A DNA stretch of 64,000 nucleotides from Ignavibacterium sp. (GTDB lineage Bacteria > Zixibacteria > MSB-5A5 > GN15 > PGXB01), in assembly GCA_020724775.1 (NCBI GenBank), contig DYGG01000001.1, positions 62,001 through 126,000 of the forward strand, in the 5' to 3' direction. Shown here in pieces: positions 42,432 to 50,462 of this stretch (its first letter is position 1; every line of letters begins with the position of its first letter). The notes below the pieces were generated by a model. It worked only from the letters and a program-made list of their open reading frames with translations. It was not told the origin of the DNA and did no database searches. The translations under genes were made by a program, and so were the position numbers.

Positions 42432-43355
42432 ATGCTTCGGCACCTGACCGAAATCGATGACCTCACCAAAAAGGAGATTTATGAGGTATTCGATTTATGT
42501 AAGAAGATGAAAAAGGGGCAGATTTCCCCCAAACCGCTCAAAGGCAAAGCGGTCGCCTGCATTTTTACCAAGCCGTCGTTGCGGACAAGAGTCTCTTTCG
42601 AGGTGGGCATTTTCGAACTGGGGGGGCATCCTATTTATATTACTGACCCGGAGATTCAGTTGGGACGACGGGAATCGATTGCCGATGCCGCCCGGGTGCT
42701 CTCCCGTTATGTCGGTCTGATAATGATTCGAACCTTTGCCCATTCCGATGTCACGGAACTGGCAAAATATGCCTCTGTCCCCGTGGTCAATGGCCTCACT
42801 GACCTGGGGCATCCCTGCCAGATTCTGGGGGACTATTTCACAGTACTCGAAAATGCCAAAAAGAAAGCCCGCTATAAAATAGCATATCTGGGTGATGGCA
42901 ATAATGTTGCCAATTCCTGGCTGAATCTGGCGTCGTTGATTCCGATTGACCTTCGTATCGGAACTTCGGCCGAGACCCCTCCCGACAAAGGAATGATGGA
43001 ACGGGCGCTCCAGAATAAGGAGAGCCAAGTCCTTGTGACGGAAGACCCTAAAGAAGCGGTGAAAGATGCCGATGTAGTCTATACGGATGTCTGGGCCTCC
43101 ATGGGCCAAAAGGACAAGTTTGAGGAGAAATCAAGACAATTAAGTAAGTTCCAATTAAACACAACATTGCTGTCCGGCGCCAGCCCTGACCATCTGGTCT
43201 TGCATTGCCTTCCCGCTGAGCGAGGCCGCGAAATCACTGATGATGTGATGGATGGCCCTCATTCCGTGGTTTTCGACCAGGCGGAAAACAGGCTGCATAT
43301 ACAAAAGGCGATAATGCTGTTTCTTCTGAAAGAATCGAAGAAGAAGAAAAAGTAG
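42432..43355 (+). CDS. argF: Ornithine carbamoyltransferase
   Basis: A 307-residue carbamoyltransferase that makes citrulline from ornithine and carbamoyl phosphate in arginine synthesis. Carbamoyl-phosphate loop 'KPSLRTR' (S49-R53; Leu replaces the Thr of the usual STRTR), 'HPCQ' and 'HCLPAERG' (catalytic Cys) are present. AAGGAG precedes ATG 42432; the in-frame TTG at 42417 lies before it and is rejected. It stands alone, not in an arg cluster. A variant using another ornithine derivative cannot be excluded. The C-terminus is Lys-rich. Confidence 0.88.
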   Translation: MLRHLTEIDDLTKKEIYEVFDLCKKMKKGQISPKPLKGKAVACIFTKPSLRTRVSFEVGIFELGGHPIYITDPEIQLGRRESIADAARVLSRYVGLIMIRTFAHSDVTELAKYASVPVVNGLTDLGHPCQILGDYFTVLENAKKKARYKIAYLGDGNNVANSWLNLASLIPIDLRIGTSAETPPDKGMMERALQNKESQVLVTEDPKEAVKDADVVYTDVWASMGQKDKFEEKSRQLSKFQLNTTLLSGASPDHLVLHCLPAERGREITDDVMDGPHSVVFDQAENRLHIQKAIMLFLLKESKKKKK

Positions 43356-43403
43356 AAGCGGAAAAGGGATGCCCCGGATAGAATGTCTCGAAAGGAGAAT
43401 CTA

Positions 43404-44264
43404 ATGCATCCTCACAAAATCGTTTCCGGGGTATGCCTTCTGACGGTCGCGGCTATGCTCTGCCTGGCTGGCGGATGCTCCGATGAAAAGACTACGGCCA
43501 GTCCCAGCAATACCGGTTCTCTGACTGACCCTGAATTCATTCAGGTGCAGGACCAGGTCAATATCTTCCTCGACTCGGCACAGAATTATTTCGCGGAAGG
43601 GTTCGAAAATATTTATAAAGCGCCGGTCGATACCGAAAACGTTATCAATAACTACGGACCTATGGGACCTACCGACACGGCAACCTTCGGGTATTATGAC
43701 GGTTGGTACGTAGTCTATATTTCCCGCAACAACGCCTATACGGCCAGCGTGCTGGTGGACTCGGTGCAGTACCAGGACAATGGTGAAGTGATCGAAGACC
43801 CCTCCGGGCTCGATTACCTGCACTTCATCCGCAAGTGGGATTTTGTCTTTAAGAATACCAATGTCTCCCACGTCAACCTGAGCGCCTATCTCAATCTGGA
43901 GTACAGCGGACTGGACCAAAGTGTCGCCGCCATAAATGGTACCAAAGATGTTTTTGTTAAGTGGGTATATGTTTCCAATGATTCCACGGTCGAGGCGCAG
44001 TATGACATGGATGTGACAGTCAATGATGTGAATATATCGCGCGTGCCGAACTATCCCTGGTCGAGCGGCTGCCCAACCTCGGGAAACATTGAAATTGATA
44101 TCAACCAATCTTATCTACTGTCCAATGAGGACGGCAAGACGATGCGGGTCCGCAATTGGGTTGTAAGCGTCACTTTTGACGACGGCCAGGCCAGCGTCTC
44201 CGTTTCCAGTGAAGGTAAGACCTGGAGTTACACCCGGACCGTCTGCGTTCCCCCTAGCAATTAG
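43404..44264 (+). CDS. Lipoprotein of unknown function
   Basis: A 286-residue predicted lipoprotein: signal peptide with lipobox 'LAGGC' near residue 26. The mature part is beta-rich with many Tyr and Asp residues; no known domain is recognised. AAAGGAG precedes ATG 43404. It is followed by a strong terminator. Confidence 0.6.
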   Translation: MHPHKIVSGVCLLTVAAMLCLAGGCSDEKTTASPSNTGSLTDPEFIQVQDQVNIFLDSAQNYFAEGFENIYKAPVDTENVINNYGPMGPTDTATFGYYDGWYVVYISRNNAYTASVLVDSVQYQDNGEVIEDPSGLDYLHFIRKWDFVFKNTNVSHVNLSAYLNLEYSGLDQSVAAINGTKDVFVKWVYVSNDSTVEAQYDMDVTVNDVNISRVPNYPWSSGCPTSGNIEIDINQSYLLSNEDGKTMRVRNWVVSVTFDDGQASVSVSSEGKTWSYTRTVCVPPSN

Positions 44265-44286
44265 CCATCGACAACTAATCTGCTTA

Positions 44287-44312
44287 AAACCCCGCTTCCC
44301 GGCGGGGTTTTT
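44287..44312 (+). terminator. Rho-independent terminator after the lipoprotein gene
   Basis: AAACCCCGC-TTCCCG-GCGGGGTTT is a perfect 9-bp stem with a T-rich tail. Confidence 0.88.
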
Positions 44313-44318
44313 GTTTTG

Positions 44319-44346
44319 TTGACAAGCGGGGCTCAACCGCTAAATT
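44319..44346 (+). promoter_or_regulatory. Promoter placing the thioesterase start at or near +1
   Basis: TTGACA (44319-44324), a 16-base spacer and TAAATT (44341-44346) put the predicted transcript start at about 44353-44354, the thioesterase ATG itself. The message would be leaderless. Confidence 0.5.
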
Positions 44347-44353
44347 GGTAAAT

Positions 44354-44794
44354 ATGATTGAAATTGCCCGCTATTCCGGCTGCTTCATCTGTGGCGAACA
44401 GAACCGGCATGGTTTGAGAGTTAAATTTTATTACTCGGAGGGGAAGGCCGTGGCCGAGTGCACCGCGCAGCGCTCCTTTGAAGGGTACAAGGACATTTAT
44501 CACGGCGGGGTAACTGCCAGTCTGCTCGATGAAATTATGATTAAGGCGCTTCTGGCGCGCAATATATTTGCCATGACCGTGGAGTTAACAGTCAAATTTC
44601 ACAAGGCGGTTCAGATCGGACAGCATCTTAACCTGGAAGGGCTGCTGGAGAATCAGAAAGGCCGACTATATTTTACCAGAGGGGAGATGCGGCTTGACAG
44701 CGGCGAAGTCGTCGCTTCGGCATCCGGCAAATATCTTGAGGTCAAAGAGGATATGAAAGGGAAACTTCTGACGTCCCTGGAGCGTAAATCTTAA
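44354..44794 (+). CDS. PaaI/hotdog-fold thioesterase
   Basis: A 146-residue acyl-CoA thioesterase-like protein with 'CFICGEQN' at the N-terminus, the hotdog helix 'YHGGVTASLLDEIM' and 'ELTVKFHKAVQIGQ'. Members hydrolyse acyl- or aryl-CoA thioesters. ATG 44354 is chosen over the TTG at 44345 because the latter lies on the -10 element. No Shine-Dalgarno is visible. Confidence 0.85.
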   Translation: MIEIARYSGCFICGEQNRHGLRVKFYYSEGKAVAECTAQRSFEGYKDIYHGGVTASLLDEIMIKALLARNIFAMTVELTVKFHKAVQIGQHLNLEGLLENQKGRLYFTRGEMRLDSGEVVASASGKYLEVKEDMKGKLLTSLERKS

Positions 44795-44812
44795 GAGAAC
44801 CAAAAAGAGTTT

Positions 44813-44840
44813 TTGACAAAAGTCGCCGATTCATTATCTT
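44813..44840 (+). promoter_or_regulatory. Promoter of the M28 peptidase gene
   Basis: TTGACA (44813-44818), a 16-base spacer and TATCTT (44835-44840) lie about 90 bp before the start. Confidence 0.6.
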
Positions 44841-44933
44841 TATTTTATTGATGCATACTCCTCATACCTCAAGAATTAAGTATGCTCGACTAAAATACCC
44901 GTCACTGAGAATTTTATTTAGAAAGGAATAAAT

Positions 44934-47657
44934 ATGTTTAGTCGCCGGATGACTTTTCTGGCACTGTTACTGCTGGTAGGAACGGCAGTTTATGCCGATG
45001 ACCTTTATCTGCTGAGGATTGACAGCAAGGATGCGCTTGAGTACGCCAGACAGGTTACGGAGAATGCCTACGGCACGCTCAAAGGTCGTTTCGTGGTGGC
45101 GCTTAATGACTCCGAAGCCAGAAGCCTCCAAACGTACGGAGTGCCTCTGGAACTGGTGGCAGAGGATTTTGAACCTGAACGATTCTATTTGGCTGCGCCA
45201 GTCAATCCGCTGGAATACCGCAAGGTGCTCCCATTTATTTCCTTATACGCTGAAGATAACTGTTACATCATTGAAGCCACCGCCAATGAAGCCGAACGGG
45301 TTCGTCTCAATGGATTTATGCCTGTTCCCCTGGCCGGAAGAACCACGCCGCTTTTTTATAAGCCACGGGCGATAGCCGCTTTCAAACCGTTGGATTCCTA
45401 CCCCTACGATACCCTGGCGCCTTATATTCTGCAGGACTCCCTCTATTCGTACGACACCAGGCTGGAAGCCTTTCGCACCCGATATGTCTATTCCGATTCG
45501 ATTCTGGCGGCCGAGGACTGGCTCTATGACAAATTTCTTTCATTCGGATATAGCCAGGTCAGTAAGGAACTTTTCTACTTGGGCGGTACCCCCTGCAACA
45601 ATATCGTCTGTGTAAAGCCGGGAACCACCGAGCCGGAAAATGTCGTGGTTATTGGTGGACACTTTGATTCCTACAATCAGCAGTCGAATCCTATGACCTA
45701 TGCCCCGGGAGCCGACGATAACGCCAGCGGTACCAGCGCCGTGCTGGAACTTGCGCGCGTCCTGAAAAATGTCCCTCTGAATAAGACGTTGATTTTCTAT
45801 GCTTTTTCCGCTGAGGAAGTCGGGCTCGTGGGGTCGTACGTTGCCGCTCTGAATTTCTATAACCAGGGCACCAATATCGAATATATGCTGAATTTTGACA
45901 TGATAGGATATACCGATGACGGGGTGAACGATGTCGTTCTCTTCAGCGGTCCTTTCACAGCCTATGCCGCATTGATGGCATCTGCGGCTACGCGTGTAAC
46001 CACACTGATTCCGTCTTACGGCGGCTCGGCGGGAAATTCCGACCATGCCTCTTTTGTTGACTTTGGATATCATGCCGTCTATGCCCAGGAGGGAGATTTT
46101 AATTTCCCCGGCTGGCATACCGATATTGACCTGTCATCGCGGATGGACTTTTTCCATATGACAGAGATAGTCAAGATGGCTGTTGCCGGAATAGGGCAGG
46201 CCGATATCGCGGCAAGTCCTACTCATATCGACCGGGTTTATGATGTCGGCGACGGGCAGTCGCTTCAGGTCAACTGGTCCAGCAATTGCCGTCCCGATTA
46301 TACATACTATATCGTATATGGGGCGGAATCGGGAATCTATACCGATACTATTCCGGTGCCGGCGCCGAATTGCACTTACACCATCAATGGTCTTCAAGAG
46401 GGGATTACCTTTTACCTTGCTGTTCTGGGGGAGAACTCGCAGGGGCACGGTCCAATCTATCTTCCGGAAGATTCCGGGGTCAGTTATGTGGAGCCGCGGG
46501 CTCCGCGCGGATTTGTTGTCGAACCGGACAGCGCCCGGATTGAATTAACCTGGCGCTCTAATAGTGAACTTGACCTGGACCATTACAAGATTCTGCGCCG
46601 GGAATCTGGCGGTGACTGGCAAACCCTTGTTCCCAGCCTGACCGACACTTTCTACGTTGATTATGCCGTCGTCGGACATACTCTGTATGAATATTCGGTC
46701 TTAGCCATTGATAATTTGAACAATGAATCGGATACAACCGCCGTGGCAGGCGCGGTTCCGGCTACTTTTGATGGTGGCATACTGTTTATCGAAGAAACCG
46801 CCGCCGGAGGACTTAATCCAACGGAACTGAAACAGGCTGCATTCTATGATAGCGTATTTACCGGAATCGTCAACACCAAGCAACAAATCGGGCCAACCAA
46901 TCAGTATCTCAGCCGTTCGCTGGCCGGGCAATATAGTTCTGTTCTCTGGTTTGATGATGATATTTCGAGCCATCTGTTTGACGTCTCACTCGATTCGATG
47001 CGATGGTATCTGGGGTTTGCAACATCTCTCATGCTGGCCGGCTTTCAGTCTGTATATTGGTTGAGCGGCAACGGCCTGCAAGGCCCGGGCGATTTCGTAT
47101 ATGATGAATTCGGTATCACACGCGTCACGGAAAACAGCGCGCTTGACTTTGTTGGAGCGACCGGAGTTAACGGCTGGCCCAATCTTTCCCTGAAAACCGG
47201 CAGTCCCTTCAACGGTGTGCTCCCCAGCATCGCCGTATTCGAAACTCGACCCGGGGCAACTCCGATTTATAATTATGATTCTCAAAGCAATAATCCACTC
47301 TATGAAGGAAAGACCGCCGGCGTGATTTACAACAGCGCTACCGGCAAGAGAATCGCCCTGTCGTTCCCGATTTATTATCTGACAGCCAGTTCCGCACAGG
47401 CGTTAATGGATAAAGTAGCCGCGGAATTTGGAGAGGATATCGGTAGACCTTTCGGTGACGTCAACGGGAATGGCATCGTCAACATCCTCGATGTTGTGGT
47501 GCTGATAAGTTACCTTTATAAATCAGGTCCGGCTCCTAACGGATTAAACTACGCCGACCCGAATGGGAATTGCGTAATCAATTTACTGGACATCACATAT
47601 TTAGTCGCATTTCTCTATAAGGGAGGCCCGGCTCCTGTTGCCGGTTGCGTCGAGTAA
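44934..47657 (+). CDS. Secreted M28 zinc aminopeptidase with FN3 domains and dockerin
   Basis: A 907-residue exported protein. Signal peptide to about 'VYADD'. The M28 catalytic domain (about 230-420) shows the zinc ligands and catalytic residues in 'GGHFDSYN', 'GADDNASGT', 'SAEEVGLVGS', 'NFDMIGYTD' and 'NSDHASF'. FN3-like domains follow (about 430-605), then a region without recognised homology, and a C-terminal dockerin pair ('GDVNGNGIVNILD', 'ADPNGNCVINLLD'). It degrades peptides outside the cell. It has its own promoter and a terminator behind it. Confidence 0.9.
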   Translation: MFSRRMTFLALLLLVGTAVYADDLYLLRIDSKDALEYARQVTENAYGTLKGRFVVALNDSEARSLQTYGVPLELVAEDFEPERFYLAAPVNPLEYRKVLPFISLYAEDNCYIIEATANEAERVRLNGFMPVPLAGRTTPLFYKPRAIAAFKPLDSYPYDTLAPYILQDSLYSYDTRLEAFRTRYVYSDSILAAEDWLYDKFLSFGYSQVSKELFYLGGTPCNNIVCVKPGTTEPENVVVIGGHFDSYNQQSNPMTYAPGADDNASGTSAVLELARVLKNVPLNKTLIFYAFSAEEVGLVGSYVAALNFYNQGTNIEYMLNFDMIGYTDDGVNDVVLFSGPFTAYAALMASAATRVTTLIPSYGGSAGNSDHASFVDFGYHAVYAQEGDFNFPGWHTDIDLSSRMDFFHMTEIVKMAVAGIGQADIAASPTHIDRVYDVGDGQSLQVNWSSNCRPDYTYYIVYGAESGIYTDTIPVPAPNCTYTINGLQEGITFYLAVLGENSQGHGPIYLPEDSGVSYVEPRAPRGFVVEPDSARIELTWRSNSELDLDHYKILRRESGGDWQTLVPSLTDTFYVDYAVVGHTLYEYSVLAIDNLNNESDTTAVAGAVPATFDGGILFIEETAAGGLNPTELKQAAFYDSVFTGIVNTKQQIGPTNQYLSRSLAGQYSSVLWFDDDISSHLFDVSLDSMRWYLGFATSLMLAGFQSVYWLSGNGLQGPGDFVYDEFGITRVTENSALDFVGATGVNGWPNLSLKTGSPFNGVLPSIAVFETRPGATPIYNYDSQSNNPLYEGKTAGVIYNSATGKRIALSFPIYYLTASSAQALMDKVAAEFGEDIGRPFGDVNGNGIVNILDVVVLISYLYKSGPAPNGLNYADPNGNCVINLLDITYLVAFLYKGGPAPVAGCVE

Positions 47658-47685
47658 GTCAGTCCTGGATGTTTTCAGTTTAGAT

Positions 47686-47709
47686 GGGCTCCGAACGGAG
47701 CCCTTTTCT
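47686..47709 (+). terminator. Terminator after the M28 peptidase gene
   Basis: GGGCTCC-GAAC-GGAGCCC runs into TTTTCT, 29 bp past the stop. Confidence 0.88.
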
Positions 47710-47730
47710 ATTCTCTAAGAAGCCGGGGAA

Positions 47731-47916
47731 ATGAAGTTTTCTGCACAATCTAAGAAAAATCGGACCGTAAGTGTGCGTCCTGCGGAAACTGGTTATTGCT
47801 ATTGCGTTGAAATTCAAAAAGTTAAACCTGGATATAAATATCGTTCTTGCCATGCGGCACAGGCATCGATATTGCTAATCTCAGTTATGATAATTTACAC
47901 CGGATACCGTATATGA
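47731..47916 (+). CDS. Possible small protein overlapping the next start
   Basis: A 61-residue frame whose stop overlaps the next ATG (ATGA at 47913-47916), as in coupled genes. The sequence is basic with no motif, and no strong Shine-Dalgarno is seen. It could be chance. Kept as a weak call. Confidence 0.2.
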   Translation: MKFSAQSKKNRTVSVRPAETGYCYCVEIQKVKPGYKYRSCHAAQASILLISVMIIYTGYRI

Positions 47917-48728
47917 ATCCGAAACTGAAAATTGTTCGTATCGCCGACATCACAAGTATACAGAAATCTGACCCATCCCGAATTGCCTATTGGCGCGAGT
48001 ACATCAATACCCGTGAGATTCTTCCCCATCCGGTGGCTGTGACCACTCTGGGGAGAGAGCGATACCTGCTGCTTGAGGAACCCTCATACCTTGAGGCGGC
48101 TCAGGAACAGAAACTGGAACACATTCCGGTGCAGCAGATGATTCTGCGTCATGATGAGGCAGTTGATGCCTCTCTGGTCGTGGAGAATCTCGATGAGAAT
48201 CAAATCAACCGGTTTAATTTCTGTTTTCCGCGCGCTATGCTCGTTCCGACAGCCGAGAAAAGGAAGCAGAATTCCGCATCGTTCATATCCGCGGCAATAA
48301 CCTTTCCTGACCAGAAAAAACTTTATCTCGATTTCCGGCGAAATCGGGAGACGACTCTGAACGGACATCTCTATTACTTCCTGAATTTCCTCGAGAGGAA
48401 TTTTGTCATTCGCAATAAAGCGCCGCTTTCGGAATTGAAATCAGCAAACCTGAAAGTTTCCCATATAGAGACCATAATAGACTTCTGTCATCTTACTCCG
48501 GATGACCTTCTCCTTGCCGCCAAAAACGGCATTCGTTTCCCTTCCGGAATGATATCGATTGCCGGAGGACCGAGACTTCTTGGTATCGATTTCCCTTTAA
48601 GGGTTCTGCGCGAACGGGCGCCCCTGCGCGAAAAGAATCGTTTCCTTATTGACCTTCTGAATTATCGGATCCGCAGCGGCCACCCCGAATATTTCCGATG
48701 TGGAGTCTGTTACCTTAATCGTCACTAA
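47913..48728 (+). CDS. Unknown protein with ParB/sulfiredoxin-like N-terminus
   Basis: A 271-residue soluble protein. Residues about 25-85 ('ILPHPVAVTTLGRERYLLLE', then 'EAAQEQKLEHIPVQ') recall the ParB/Srx fold, where a set of residues reads a value and a lookup of the type 'xxVxxxxxYxLLD...AxxxxxxxIPV'. The rest, with a Cys pair near the end ('FRCGVCYL'), is unfamiliar. The frame opens upstream at 47847, but ATG 47913 is preferred. It precedes a ferredoxin and an FAD reductase on the same strand, 53 bp away. Function unknown. Confidence 0.5.
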   Translation: MNPKLKIVRIADITSIQKSDPSRIAYWREYINTREILPHPVAVTTLGRERYLLLEEPSYLEAAQEQKLEHIPVQQMILRHDEAVDASLVVENLDENQINRFNFCFPRAMLVPTAEKRKQNSASFISAAITFPDQKKLYLDFRRNRETTLNGHLYYFLNFLERNFVIRNKAPLSELKSANLKVSHIETIIDFCHLTPDDLLLAAKNGIRFPSGMISIAGGPRLLGIDFPLRVLRERAPLREKNRFLIDLLNYRIRSGHPEYFRCGVCYLNRH

Positions 48729-48781
48729 TACTCCAGAAAAGAGTTGAATCCGACATTGGCCGGCTATAGATTGCCGGCGTT

Positions 48782-48967
48782 ATGCTGATCATTGCGCAGG
48801 AGATTTGCCTGGACTGCGGCGGTTGTGTTCCGCTCTGTCCGGTTGAAGCGCTGTTCCTATCCTTTGAAGACCTTCTCTGCGACCAGTCTTTCTGCACCCT
48901 CTGTGGCGCCTGCGTTGAGTTCTGCCCGGTCGGCGCCATCACGTTGGAGACAAAAGATGCGGTATGA
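48782..48967 (+). CDS. Small 2[4Fe-4S] ferredoxin
   Basis: A 61-residue protein with two clusters of the type C-x2-C-x2-C-x3-CP: 'CLDCGGCVPLCP' and 'CTLCGACVEFCP'. It should carry two [4Fe-4S] centres and donate low-potential electrons. Its end overlaps the FAD reductase start by 11 bp, so it is probably the electron donor of that enzyme. Confidence 0.9.
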   Translation: MLIIAQEICLDCGGCVPLCPVEALFLSFEDLLCDQSFCTLCGACVEFCPVGAITLETKDAV

Positions 48968-50135
48968 TGCCGTTGTGGTCGGCGCCGGTCCGGCCGGTTC
49001 CTCAACCGCAACTGAAATCGCGCGCGCCGGATTCACAGTCGCCCTGCTCGAGAAGCACTCCCAGCCGGGATTGCCCCTTTGCTGCGGAGAGGCGGTATCG
49101 AAAGGAGCGCTCGACAGACTGATGGAATTGAAACCGGAGTTGATCTCCTGCACGATTGACCGGATAAAGGTGGTTTCGCCCGGGGGAATGGAGATTACTG
49201 TCTATCACCCTGGCGCCGGTTATATACTCAATCGTCCCCGGTTTGACTTTGAATTGGCCCGGCAGGCGGTTGCGGCGGGAGCCGAACTTATGATCGAAAC
49301 CATCGGACTTCATCTGAGTGGAGAGACCTCTTTTGAGTCGCTCGCCATTGAAAGCCGAAAAGAGGGACCGGGAAAATTTGAAGCGAGACTGTTCATCGCG
49401 GCGGATGGGGTGGAGTCAAAAGTGGCGCGTCTTGCCGGCATTCCCAACCTGGTCAATGCCCAAGAGACCGAGTCGCTTCTCCAGTACCGCTTGAAGAATA
49501 TTGAAGTTGACCCGGCTCTGGCAGAATTTCATCTGGGGCGCAATGTTGCCCCCTCGAGTTATCTCTGGATTTTCCCTAAATTGGACAGCGAAGCCAATGT
49601 CGGGTTGGGAGTATCGTCACGGCTGACCCTAAGATTTCCACCGGAGCAATTGCTGCTGGAATTCATCAGAAAGCGGTTTCCAAGAGGGATTATAGCCGGA
49701 AAGGCCTGCGGTTTGGTGCCGAGATATCAGGGCGAGAAAGTTTTCCGTCTGAAAAATCTTTTAGTCGCGGGTGATGCCGCTCGTGCCGATGATTCACTTT
49801 CAGGAGCCGGAATTCTATATGCCTTGCTATCAGGCAAGCACGCCGGAATGGCGGCAGTGGCATTTCTCCGGGGTGATTTGAGTCGGGTTGAAGACTTAGA
49901 TGAACTTTATCCTAAGAGGTTCCTCGATGAAAAAGGTGAAGAGATGGCTCTTTACCGCCGATTGCGTAATATCTACGACCGGCTGAGCGATGACGATTTT
50001 GATGAGATTGTTGCCGCTTTGAGTCAATTTTTTGCGGACCGCGATTCAGTCACCGGTCTAAAGCCGGGACAGATTCTGGCCGGGCTGATAAGGACCCGGC
50101 CGAAACTGCTGAAATATGTGCGGCACCTGTGGTGA
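48957..50135 (+). CDS. Geranylgeranyl-reductase-family FAD oxidoreductase
   Basis: A 392-residue flavoprotein. The FAD-binding Rossmann motif 'VVGAGPAGSSTATEIA' is at the N-terminus, followed by 'CCGEAVSKGALD', 'YILNRPRFDFELA', 'FIAADGVESKVAR' and 'VAGDAARADDSLSGAGI', the GGR family series. Members saturate isoprenoid double bonds, for example on lipids or quinone tails. ATG 48957 overlaps the ferredoxin stop; the longer frame from 48792 runs through the ferredoxin and is rejected. Substrate not assignable. Confidence 0.85.
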   Translation: MRYDAVVVGAGPAGSSTATEIARAGFTVALLEKHSQPGLPLCCGEAVSKGALDRLMELKPELISCTIDRIKVVSPGGMEITVYHPGAGYILNRPRFDFELARQAVAAGAELMIETIGLHLSGETSFESLAIESRKEGPGKFEARLFIAADGVESKVARLAGIPNLVNAQETESLLQYRLKNIEVDPALAEFHLGRNVAPSSYLWIFPKLDSEANVGLGVSSRLTLRFPPEQLLLEFIRKRFPRGIIAGKACGLVPRYQGEKVFRLKNLLVAGDAARADDSLSGAGILYALLSGKHAGMAAVAFLRGDLSRVEDLDELYPKRFLDEKGEEMALYRRLRNIYDRLSDDDFDEIVAALSQFFADRDSVTGLKPGQILAGLIRTRPKLLKYVRHLW

Positions 50136-50138
50136 AAA

Positions 50139-50399
50139 TTATGAAACTGGCAGCGAGGCGACAAAGGCGGCGAGTTTGGATTTGTCCCGGGCGGCTTTAT
50201 TTTTGTGAATAAGGTTTTTATCGGCCGCTCTGTCAATAGTACTTGCCGCATCGCGGAAAATCTTTTCCGCTTCCGCGCGGTTCTTGCAGGATTTGAGTTC
50301 CTTGACAATAGACTTCATATCCGAGCGGGCGGCTCTGTTTCGCTGACGCGCCTGAGCCGATGTTTTCATCCGTTTCTTACAAGACTTATGGCTTGGCAA
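50139..50399 (-). CDS. rpsT: Ribosomal protein bS20
   Basis: An 86-residue basic protein with 'SAQARQRNRAARSDMKSIVK' and 'AADKNLIHKNKAARDKSKLA', the bS20 pattern. It binds 16S rRNA early in 30S assembly. The start is TTG 50399; no ATG is available. E. coli rpsT also starts with UUG, so this may be a conserved trait. It is divergent from murJ. Confidence 0.93.
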   Translation of the reverse strand: MPSHKSCKKRMKTSAQARQRNRAARSDMKSIVKELKSCKNRAEAEKIFRDAASTIDRAADKNLIHKNKAARDKSKLAAFVASLPVS

Positions 50400-50462
50400 T
50401 TTTTTCCCTTTCTTTTTTCCAAAAATTAAACTTTAAATATATCCAAATACGCCGTTTTGTCA

